Shown in pieces: positions 1-4,329 of a DNA stretch of 5,091 nt (its first letter is position 1; each line of letters starts with the position of its first letter). The notes under the pieces were generated by a model that saw only the letters and a program-made list of their open reading frames with translations, had not been told where the DNA came from and did not search any database. Source of the stretch: Chloroflexota bacterium (GTDB lineage Bacteria > Chloroflexota > Dehalococcoidia > SAR202 > UBA11138); contig JADFHV010000164.1 in assembly GCA_022566975.1 (NCBI GenBank), positions 292 through 5,382 on the forward strand, read 5' to 3'. Position numbers and translations under genes: made by a program.

Positions 1-571
1 GGGGACCCGGCCCGTCCCCCAGGCGCCTGCGCGCGTCGGGCGCCAGCGTGTTGACGCTCCACCACAGGACGCGTCCAAGGCGCAGCACGCCCGACATCTC
101 CCGGTCCAGCAGGTTGGCGGCGATGGCGCTGGGGATCATGGCCGCCAGGTGGGGCGGCCGGGCATGGGCCAGCTCCCACTGGGTCCAGCCGTTGTAGGAG
201 CCGCCAAAGGTCCCCACCTTGCCGGTGGACCAGGGCAGGGCCGCCGCCCACTCGACCGTGTCGTAGCCGTCCTCCGAGTCCCTGTGGTCGGCGCTGTAGA
301 ACCCCAGCAGGAGCTCGCCGTCGGAGGCATAGCGGCCCCGAACGTCCTGCTGAACGACAACGTATCCCCGCTCGGCGAACCTGTGGCCCTGCTCTACGTG
401 AGCCTCGCGGCCCTTGGAGTAGGGCGTCCGCTGCAGCAGAACCGGGAACTTCCCCGAGGCGTCCGGCCGGTAGACGTCGGCGCGCAATACCGTCCCGTCC
501 CGCATCGTCACGGGAACGTCGTGCTCGACCGCGACTTTGAGGGATTTCTCGTCAATCTTGGATGGGGCCAC
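1..571 (-). CDS. CocE/NonD family alpha/beta hydrolase, second tandem copy (3' end cut by window edge)
   Basis: This is a probable serine hydrolase of the CocE/NonD (X-Pro dipeptidyl-peptidase S15-like) family, which cleaves ester or amide bonds of small acyl substrates; the substrate cannot be read from sequence. The first 190 codons are present and the rest lies beyond base 1. Visible landmarks are MRDGTVLRADVY (residues 23-34), RTPY with the likely oxyanion Tyr51, QQDVRGRYASDGE (74-86), EDGYDTVEW (100-108) and the nucleophile elbow GTFGGSYNGWTQW with Ser125. The catalytic Asp and His would lie in the missing part. I chose the GTG at 571 because GAGGAG lies 8 bases upstream (580-585) and residues 1-22 lead straight into the conserved start; the inner ATG at codon 23 has no ribosome site. 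No signal peptide is seen, so it is probably cytoplasmic. By eye about half the residues match the upstream neighbour, so the pair looks like an old tandem duplication, probably co-transcribed. The family is firm, the exact activity unknown. Confidence 0.9.
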   Translation of the reverse strand, partial: MAPSKIDEKSLKVAVEHDVPVTMRDGTVLRADVYRPDASGKFPVLLQRTPYSKGREAHVEQGHRFAERGYVVVQQDVRGRYASDGELLLGFYSADHRDSEDGYDTVEWAAALPWSTGKVGTFGGSYNGWTQWELAHARPPHLAAMIPSAIAANLLDREMSGVLRLGRVLWWSVNTLAPDARRRLGDGPGP

Positions 572-579
572 TGCGCGCG

Positions 580-585
580 CTCCTC
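580..585 (-). promoter_or_regulatory. Ribosome binding site deciding the GTG start at 571
   Basis: GAGGAG on the minus strand, 8 bases before GTG. It is the only good Shine-Dalgarno match in frame range and supports GTG over the internal ATG at codon 23. Confidence 0.65.
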
Positions 586-609
586 GCCCGATTCGGCCAC
601 CGCCCCTGT

Positions 610-647
610 CTCCTCTCCCCACGACGCGAGAGGGCTGAGGTGAGGGG
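610..647. repeat. REP-like intergenic palindrome (CCTCTC...GAGAGG type)
   Basis: Between the two hydrolase genes, CCTCTC (612-617) and GAGAGG (628-633) form a 6-bp inverted repeat with a 10-base spacer, followed by GCTGAGGTGAGGGGG. The layout, a CCCTCTCC/GGAGAGGG palindrome trailed by a GGCTGRGGTGAGGG tail, resembles short dispersed palindromes that occur in many copies between genes in diverse GC-rich bacteria. Only one copy is visible here, so the repeat status is inferred. In the transcript of the two hydrolases it would form a modest hairpin with no following U-run, so it looks more like an mRNA-stabilising or neutral repeat than a terminator. Confidence 0.5.
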
Positions 648-656
648 GAAGTTGCC

Positions 657-2363
657 CTACTCCGGGATGACCGGCAGGCTGATGCGGGACGGGTGCGCGC
701 CGTCGTGGAGCACGGTCTGCGTGGCGGTCCGCAGCTCCCCGTCGACCCAGTCGTCCTTGCCGGTGTTGTGGTTGCGGTCGAAGTTTGGGAAGTCGCTGCT
801 GGAGACGTCCACACGAATACGATGGCCTGTCCGGAACAGGTTACTGGTAGGCAGCAGCTCGATGCGGAGCTCGTACACCTCGCCCGGACTCATGAGCTGG
901 GCCGGTTGGTCGAGCCCGTTCCGGAAGCGTGCCCGCACGATTCCGTAGCATATCTGCTGGGAGAAGCCGTCCGGATGGACGTCCACCAGCTTGACGATGA
1001 AGTCGGTGTCCGGCGCGGTCGAGGCGGCGAACAGGGTCACGACAGGCACGCCGGTGACCTCCAGCGGCTCCTCCAGGGGCGGCGTCTGATAGACCAGCAC
1101 GTCCCGCCGCCGGTCCAGCAGCCGCAGGTCGTGGGGCTCGTCCTGCCCATTATCGTTGAACAGGGACATGACCGGGTCCCGCGGGTCGTAGACATAGCGG
1201 TCGGATGACTCGTCGGACGATGGCTGACTACTCAAAAACCCATCGCCGGAGGGCGTGTTGGCGTTGCCGGCGCTGCCAAGGAAGTAGTCGGTCGCCCTCG
1301 CCCTGCTCAGGGGCCACTCCTCCTCGTCCCTCCATCTGTTGGCGCCCATGACGAACAGACGCACCGGCGGCCCGTCCATGACGCCGTTCTGCTCTCCCTT
1401 CAACCAGTAGTCGAACCAGGGGACGATGAGGGAGAAGTAGTCCACCTCCGCCTCGGGGCCGAAGTCCACCAGGCCGGTCTTCCGACTCAGCTCGTTCGTA
1501 TGGGTCCAGGGGCCGATGATGAGACGCTGATTGCGTCTCGCCTCTTCGGTCGGGGCGTGCTCCCGCATCCCGGCGAACATATCCACGTTCCGGCTCATCC
1601 GGTCGTACCAGCCCGTGCGATGGTAGACGGGCAGGTCGATCTTCTGGAACTGTTCGTCGAAGCGCCAGACGTCCGTGTGCTGGTTGGCGAGCCACTCATG
1701 GAAGCGCTCCCTGATCCCCCCGATCGCCTCCAGGGGCAGGTCTTTCCACGGCAGGAACCAGAGCCACTTCTCGCGGTGGACGTTCTCCTGATGGTAGAGG
1801 TACTCCTCAACGGTGGTCGGTCCCTGAGGCTCGTCCAGGAACCTCTGGGTGTCGACGGCCATGGAGCCCAGGGTCCACCGGAGGGCTCTCCCGGCCCGGA
1901 AGACGCCACCCAGCGTCCAGTCAGTGCTGTGCGGTGTCATGCCGCCGGTGAACATGGTCACCAGGTGCGGCGGTTTCGTGGGCGCCAGGGCCCACTGCGT
2001 CCACGCCGGATAGGAGTAGCCGAAGGTGCCTATTCGGCCGTTGGACCACGGCTGCGCCGCCGCCCACTCTATCGCGTCGTAACCGTCTTCGGCGTCGGTC
2101 CAGCCGGCATTGAACAGTGGATGGAACTCGCCGTCCGAGGACCAACGCCCCCGGATGTCCTGGGCCACCACGGCGTAGCCCTCCTCCGCCAGGCGCTCAT
2201 AGACAGGTGTATTGCGGAGAGCGCTCTTGTTGTACGGCGTACGGCTGACCAGGGTGGGGAAGGGCCCGTCACCCTCGGGCACATACACGTCAGCCCTTAG
2301 TATGGTCCCGTCCCGCATCGGGCTGGGGGTGTTTTCGTGCCGGGTCCAGACGCTGCTGCTCAT
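657..2363 (-). CDS. CocE/NonD family alpha/beta hydrolase, complete (568 aa)
   Basis: This is a serine hydrolase with the two-part layout of the CocE/NonD, alpha-amino-acid ester hydrolase and S15 peptidase group. The alpha/beta hydrolase domain (about 1-315) has the oxyanion tyrosine in RTPY (Tyr44), the nucleophile elbow FGYSYPAWTQW (Ser117), GWYD (Asp254) and IIGPWTHTN (His288). These match the Ser/Asp/His triad and Tyr44 known from Rhodococcus cocaine esterase in order and nearly in number. A C-terminal jelly-roll domain (PepX_C type, about 316-568) begins at FDYWLKG and shows DTDFIVKLVDVHPDG (452-466) and GHRIRVDVSSSDFPNFDRN (513-531). The length is close to the family norm of about 570. 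The frame stays open 104 codons further upstream, but I start at ATG 2363: GAGGAG lies 5 bases before it and the upstream extension has no family character and would overrun the promoter. There is no signal peptide, so it is probably cytoplasmic. The substrate is unknown; family members act on esters and acyl-peptides. Confidence 0.93.
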   Translation of the reverse strand: MSSSVWTRHENTPSPMRDGTILRADVYVPEGDGPFPTLVSRTPYNKSALRNTPVYERLAEEGYAVVAQDIRGRWSSDGEFHPLFNAGWTDAEDGYDAIEWAAAQPWSNGRIGTFGYSYPAWTQWALAPTKPPHLVTMFTGGMTPHSTDWTLGGVFRAGRALRWTLGSMAVDTQRFLDEPQGPTTVEEYLYHQENVHREKWLWFLPWKDLPLEAIGGIRERFHEWLANQHTDVWRFDEQFQKIDLPVYHRTGWYDRMSRNVDMFAGMREHAPTEEARRNQRLIIGPWTHTNELSRKTGLVDFGPEAEVDYFSLIVPWFDYWLKGEQNGVMDGPPVRLFVMGANRWRDEEEWPLSRARATDYFLGSAGNANTPSGDGFLSSQPSSDESSDRYVYDPRDPVMSLFNDNGQDEPHDLRLLDRRRDVLVYQTPPLEEPLEVTGVPVVTLFAASTAPDTDFIVKLVDVHPDGFSQQICYGIVRARFRNGLDQPAQLMSPGEVYELRIELLPTSNLFRTGHRIRVDVSSSDFPNFDRNHNTGKDDWVDGELRTATQTVLHDGAHPSRISLPVIPE

Positions 2364-2368
2364 GTCGG

Positions 2369-2374
2369 CTCCTC
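2369..2374 (-). promoter_or_regulatory. Ribosome binding site deciding the ATG start at 2363
   Basis: GAGGAG on the minus strand with a 5-base spacer to ATG. It settles the start against the 104-codon longer open frame. Confidence 0.75.
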
Positions 2375-2390
2375 GGTAGAGACTGGGCAC

Positions 2391-2419
2391 GTTATAGCAC
2401 GGGCTGATGCCCGTGTAAA
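2391..2419 (-). promoter_or_regulatory. Sigma-70-like promoter for the hydrolase pair
   Basis: Reading the minus strand, TTTACA (2414-2419) is followed after exactly 17 bases by TATAAC (2391-2396). Both are 5 of 6 matches to the sigma-70 consensus. Transcription would start near 2384, giving a leader of about 20 bases that contains the ribosome site. The spacer is filled by an inverted repeat, annotated separately, which suggests repression or activation at this site. Confidence 0.6.
2398..2415. promoter_or_regulatory. Perfect 7-bp inverted repeat inside the promoter spacer, candidate operator
   Basis: CACGGGC (2398-2404), TGAT, GCCCGTG (2409-2415) is a perfect dyad of 7+4+7 bases. It covers almost all of the spacer between the -10 and -35 boxes of the hydrolase promoter and overlaps two bases of the -35 box. 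This is where a dimeric regulator would compete with RNA polymerase. The regulator is not encoded in the window. Confidence 0.5.
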
Positions 2420-2536
2420 CCGCATGATAACCGCCGTCGCGACATCGATTGTCAAACGCTTCCCAAGCGGGCCAACATTCGATTCGGGACACTGAGCCCG
2501 ACATCAAGGCTACGTTCTTCGACTCTGTCGCCGGGG

Positions 2537-2553
2537 TCTGGGGAGTCCCCAGA
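2537..2553. promoter_or_regulatory. 17-bp palindrome, candidate regulator binding site
   Basis: TCTGGGGA (2537-2544) and TCCCCAGA (2546-2553) are perfect 8-bp arms around one central G. It lies about 150 bases upstream of both promoters. The one-base centre suits a protein-bound dyad better than an RNA hairpin, and no U-run follows on either strand, so a terminator is less likely. Confidence 0.4.
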
Positions 2554-2561
2554 AATCTTTC

Positions 2562-2576
2562 GGGTGGGTGGGTGGG
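2562..2576 (+). other. Canonical G-quadruplex motif (GGGT)3GGG
   Basis: Four runs of exactly three G separated by single T on the plus strand. Sequences of this form, G3 tracts with one-base loops, are known to fold into very stable parallel quadruplexes. Two further GGGG runs (2533-2536 and 2540-2543) lie just upstream. It is outside both predicted transcripts, so any effect would be at the DNA level. Confidence 0.7.
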
Positions 2577-2677
2577 AAGAGCCCGCATCGAACATAGAGT
2601 GCACGGTTCCCCGGCACCCAGAGCCCAGGTCGCCTCATACTCTCGCCACTCACCGGGTGACGGGTGCCTTATCACAA

Positions 2678-2706
2678 TTGCGGACGCCCCGACCGGGTGC
2701 TATATT
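2678..2706 (+). promoter_or_regulatory. Probable promoter of the amidotransferase gene
   Basis: TATATT (2701-2706) is a 5 of 6 match to the -10 box. Seventeen bases upstream is TTGCGG (2678-2683), which keeps only the TTG of the -35 consensus. Transcription from about 2713 would give a leader of roughly 17 bases carrying GGAGG. The weak -35 box and the CGGGTG repeats around it may mean help from an activator. Confidence 0.5.
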
Positions 2707-2715
2707 TAGGCCCAC

Positions 2716-2720
2716 GGAGG
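2716..2720 (+). promoter_or_regulatory. Ribosome binding site deciding the ATG start at 2730
   Basis: GGAGG with a 9-base spacer to ATG. It selects the start that puts Cys directly after Met, as the enzyme family requires, over an in-frame ATG at 2664. Confidence 0.75.
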
Positions 2721-2729
2721 GCAGGCCAT

Positions 2730-3641
2730 ATGTGCGGCATCAGCGGCATCATGTACAAGCGCAGCCGGTCCCGGGGCGCGGCCCCCATCGGTGACGACCT
2801 GGTCAAGATGTTGGAGTCGATGACGCACCGGGGCAGGGACTCCAGCGGCGTAACCGTGGCCGGCGAGCAGATCGACGAAGACCTGGTCGTCCGCATGTGG
2901 ACCGACTCCAAAGACGTGGAGGACGTCCTCTCCCGCGTCGAGCAGACGGCGCAGCGCGCCGGCGCGGTGGTCACCTCCAGGAGGTCCTGGGGTGAGTTCC
3001 TCCGCCTGACCCTCAACTATGAGGGTGACGTCGCGGCGCTGGCGGAGGCGCTGCTGAACACCGAGGGCGTCGTACTCCACAGCATCGGCGAGTCGTCGGA
3101 GGTAGTCAAGGACGTCGGCACCCCGGTCACGATGGACCGTAAGCACGACATCGGCAGCCTCAGAGGCACCCACGGCATCGGCCACGTGCGCATGGCCACC
3201 GAGAGCCGGGTGGACATCAGCCACGCCCACCCCTTCTGGGCATATCCCTTCCCCGACGTTACCGTCGTCCACAACGGGCAGCTCACCAACTACCACAAGC
3301 TCAGACGGATGTACGAGGACCGAGGCCTCCTGTTCCAGACGGACAACGACTCGGAGCTGATCGCGGTCTACCTGGCCGACAAGATGGCAAAGGGCCAGGC
3401 CCTCGACGATGTCCTGGGCGACTCGGTTGACGACCTGGACGGCACCTTCACCTACCTGGTCTCCACCAGGGACGGCCTGGGCTACGCCAAGGACCGCTGG
3501 TCGGCCAAGCCCCTGGTGATCATGGAGACAGAGGACGTCGTGGCCGTCGCATCGGAGGAGGTGGCGCTGCGCAGCGTCTTCTCCGACGAGATCGACCGAT
3601 CGGAGCCCCAACAGGGCGAGTTCATGACGTGGTCACTCTAG
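2730..3641 (+). CDS. Class II glutamine amidotransferase, GlxB/MgsA (GltB1)-like, stand-alone
   Basis: This is an N-terminal-nucleophile amidotransferase of 303 aa that should split glutamine to glutamate and pass ammonia to a partner. Cys2 in MCGISGIMYK becomes the catalytic residue after Met removal. Other family landmarks are HRGRDSSG (33-40), GHVRMATES with Arg154 (151-159), the oxyanion pair in HNGQLTNY (Asn182, Gly183), the glutamine-binding TDNDSE (204-209), DDLDGTFTYLV (234-244) and KDRWSAKPLVI (254-264). The central stretch 48-145 ending in VKDVGTP, and the length near 300 aa without an attached synthase domain, point to the GlxB/MgsA small subunit of split N-methylglutamate or glutamate synthases. 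They argue against PurF, GlmS or AsnB. The start at 2730 is fixed by Cys2 and GGAGG; the 22-codon longer frame would bury the nucleophile. No FMN or GXGXG partner subunit follows, so its acceptor is unknown. It is probably cytoplasmic and monocistronic. Confidence 0.9.
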   Translation: MCGISGIMYKRSRSRGAAPIGDDLVKMLESMTHRGRDSSGVTVAGEQIDEDLVVRMWTDSKDVEDVLSRVEQTAQRAGAVVTSRRSWGEFLRLTLNYEGDVAALAEALLNTEGVVLHSIGESSEVVKDVGTPVTMDRKHDIGSLRGTHGIGHVRMATESRVDISHAHPFWAYPFPDVTVVHNGQLTNYHKLRRMYEDRGLLFQTDNDSELIAVYLADKMAKGQALDDVLGDSVDDLDGTFTYLVSTRDGLGYAKDRWSAKPLVIMETEDVVAVASEEVALRSVFSDEIDRSEPQQGEFMTWSL

Positions 3642-3642
3642 A

Positions 3643-3678
3643 CGCCGGAGGGCTCACGGCCCGCGAGCTGAACCGGCG
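3643..3678 (+). other. Interrupted hairpin directly after the amidotransferase stop codon
   Basis: CGCCGG (3643-3648) pairs with CCGGCG (3673-3678), and inside it GCTC (3652-3655) pairs with GAGC (3665-3668) around a 9-base loop. It starts two bases after the TAG. No U-run follows, so it would act more as a 3'-end protecting structure than as an intrinsic terminator. Confidence 0.35.
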
Positions 3679-3743
3679 CCTGCCTTCCCCCGGTAATTCG
3701 CCCCACTCCACGATCCTGGGGCCCTAAGTACTTCGAGACAGAC

Positions 3744-3780
3744 GATTCCCCTCCCTAATATGACACAAGGGAGGGGAATC
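3744..3780 (+). terminator. Strong hairpin, probable transcription terminator of the amidotransferase gene
   Basis: GATTCCCCTCCCT (3744-3756) and AGGGAGGGGAATC (3768-3780) form a perfect 13-bp stem with an 11-base loop, 102 bases after the stop codon. It is the strongest inverted repeat in the window. The downstream sequence begins TTAATCCC, so the usual U-tract is poor; termination may be imperfect or factor-assisted. A perfect arm of this length could also be a dispersed palindromic element. Confidence 0.55.
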
Positions 3781-3835
3781 TTAATCCCGGCCGGCGGCCG
3801 TCCCAGCGGAGGACCCTCGCTTCCATCCCCTCCCG

Positions 3836-3861
3836 GGCTGGTTGGGAAACCCGCCCCAGCC
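3836..3861 (+). other. Hairpin with a mutually exclusive alternative pairing
   Basis: GGCTGG (3836-3841) pairs with CCAGCC (3856-3861), with an inner GGG/CCC helix (3844-3846 with 3850-3852) around AAA. The segment GGTTGGG (3840-3846) can instead pair with CCCAACC (3865-3871), and the two folds exclude each other. Whether this region is transcribed is unknown. Confidence 0.3.
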
Positions 3862-3959
3862 AGCCCCAACCCCCGTACCCCCAGCGTACCAATGCCCCAC
3901 AACCACCGGTACAACGCGCCTGAGGCTTCGGCTTTGCGCCGACCTTTGTCGCCGCCTGG

Positions 3960-3997
3960 TGGTGGAAAATCGCCGTTTGCTGGACGATTTGGTACCA
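3960..3997 (+). other. Two-helix hairpin at the composition boundary
   Basis: AAATCG (3967-3972) pairs with CGATTT (3985-3990) around a 12-base loop. Beyond a two-base internal loop, TGGTG (3960-3964) pairs with TACCA (3993-3997), with one G-U pair. It may belong to a leader of the downstream gene or be a palindromic element. Confidence 0.35.
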
Positions 3998-4010
3998 ATA
4001 TTCACCTTCG

Positions 4011-4020
4011 TAACCGGTTA
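4011..4020. promoter_or_regulatory. 10-bp perfect palindrome TAACCGGTTA
   Basis: This is an uninterrupted self-complementary 10-mer in the AT-richer half of the gap, about 310 bases before the secreted protein gene. It is a possible protein binding site; no repeated copy in the window supports it. Confidence 0.25.
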
Positions 4021-4119
4021 TCTACCAACGGTCAACCCTCAGGTTATTCGTTTTCCCCTGGTTCCTCTCCTTACCTCCGTAGCATGAATTCAAGGACATC
4101 TGGAAATCCCGGCAAGCAT

Positions 4120-4180
4120 GGTGCTGTTCCGCCCGCCCGGCTCCCGCCAGGAGCTAGCACCGGGCTGAGGCCCAGCCGGT
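4120..4180 (+). other. Nested and overlapping hairpins, possible RNA leader element
   Basis: Fold A: GGTGCT (4120-4125) pairs with AGCACC (4156-4161), stacked on GCTCC (4140-4144) with GGAGC (4150-4154). Fold B: ACCGG (4159-4163) and CTG (4165-4167), with a bulged G between, pair with CAG (4173-4175) and CCGGT (4176-4180) around a 5-base loop. The folds share 4159-4161, so both cannot form fully. Five Ts occur at 4193-4197, 12 bases after fold B, too far for a classic terminator. It lies about 150 bases before the start codon at 4330. Confidence 0.35.
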
Positions 4181-4289
4181 AAATCCGAGCCATTTTTCTG
4201 GTGAATGAAACGTAGACGACTTACAAGGCAACCCTAACAGCCGGCGAGGTCCAGCCATCTGGGCACTCGTCGGACCGACTTCCAGTTCA

Positions 4290-4308
4290 CCCGAATTCAA
4301 GAATCGGG
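4290..4308 (+). promoter_or_regulatory. Small hairpin just upstream of the ribosome site
   Basis: CCCGA (4290-4294) pairs with TCGGG (4304-4308) and can extend by TT with AA inside, skipping one A. It ends 7 bases before AAGGAG of the next gene, so it could affect ribosome access or leader stability. It is short and may be chance. Confidence 0.25.
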
Positions 4309-4315
4309 CTCCAAC

Positions 4316-4321
4316 AAGGAG
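4316..4321 (+). promoter_or_regulatory. Ribosome binding site of the secreted protein gene
   Basis: AAGGAG with an 8-base spacer to the ATG at 4330. It is close to ideal and fixes the start. Confidence 0.75.
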
Positions 4322-4329
4322 AGACAGGA

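Larger units (their letters stand above)
2364..2729. other. Divergent intergenic region between hydrolase operon and amidotransferase gene
   Basis: This 366-bp stretch separates two divergently transcribed genes. It holds a promoter on each side (2391-2419 minus, 2678-2706 plus), an inverted repeat in the minus promoter, an 8-bp palindrome GTCGCGAC (2436-2443), a 17-bp palindrome (2537-2553), a G-quadruplex motif (2562-2576) and an odd palindrome TCACC-G-GGTGA (2650-2660). CGGGTG occurs three times near the plus promoter (2654-2659, 2661-2666, 2694-2699). Open frames crossing it on both strands have no ribosome sites and no recognisable protein character. Confidence 0.7.
3642..4329. other. 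688-bp non-coding region with many inverted repeats and a composition change
   Basis: I see no believable gene here. The open frames on both strands are Pro/Gly/Ser-rich, lack ribosome sites and run through strong hairpins. The left part (to about 3960) is very GC-rich; the right part is clearly richer in A and T and resembles the following gene in composition. Inverted repeats are annotated at 3643-3678, 3744-3780, 3836-3861, 3960-3997, 4011-4020, 4120-4180 and 4290-4308. I compared it by eye with the common c-di-GMP and cobalamin riboswitch patterns and found no match. No convincing promoter for the gene at 4330 was found. Confidence 0.65.

Noticed and set aside
149..948. Plus-strand frames opposite the hydrolase pair
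   Set aside because: They are antisense to conserved hydrolase sequence and cross the intergenic palindrome; they are shadows.
1500..2300. Long plus-strand open frame opposite the complete hydrolase
   Set aside because: It is antisense to a gene with an intact catalytic triad. High GC content keeps opposite frames open, and it has no family signature.
2424..2455. Second minus-strand promoter, TTGACA (2450-2455) with TATCAT (2424-2429)
   Set aside because: The boxes are good, TTGACA being perfect, but the spacer is 20 bases. The TTTACA-17-TATAAC promoter nearer the gene fits better. It could still be a secondary start.
2364..2675. 104-codon N-terminal extension of the complete hydrolase to an ATG at 2675
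   Set aside because: It has no family character, no ribosome site, and would include the promoter, operator-like dyad, palindrome and G-quadruplex. The ATG at 2363 with GAGGAG gives the normal family length.
2664..2729. 22-codon longer start of the amidotransferase
   Set aside because: It would place the catalytic cysteine inside the chain and covers the -10 box. The ATG at 2730 has GGAGG and gives Met-Cys.
2706..3611. Long minus-strand open frame opposite the amidotransferase
   Set aside because: It lies antisense to a gene with all class II amidotransferase motifs and is a shadow of its codon bias.
3654..3998. 114-codon minus-strand frame in the large gap
   Set aside because: It runs through two strong hairpins, is Gly/Pro-rich low complexity and has no ribosome site.
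3760..4182. 140-codon plus-strand frame in the large gap
   Set aside because: It starts inside the loop of the strong hairpin, is rich in Pro, Ser and Gly with no domain pattern, and has no Shine-Dalgarno site.
4183..4329. c-di-GMP or cobalamin riboswitch before the secreted protein gene
   Set aside because: I looked for the conserved cores of both and found neither; only generic hairpins are visible.
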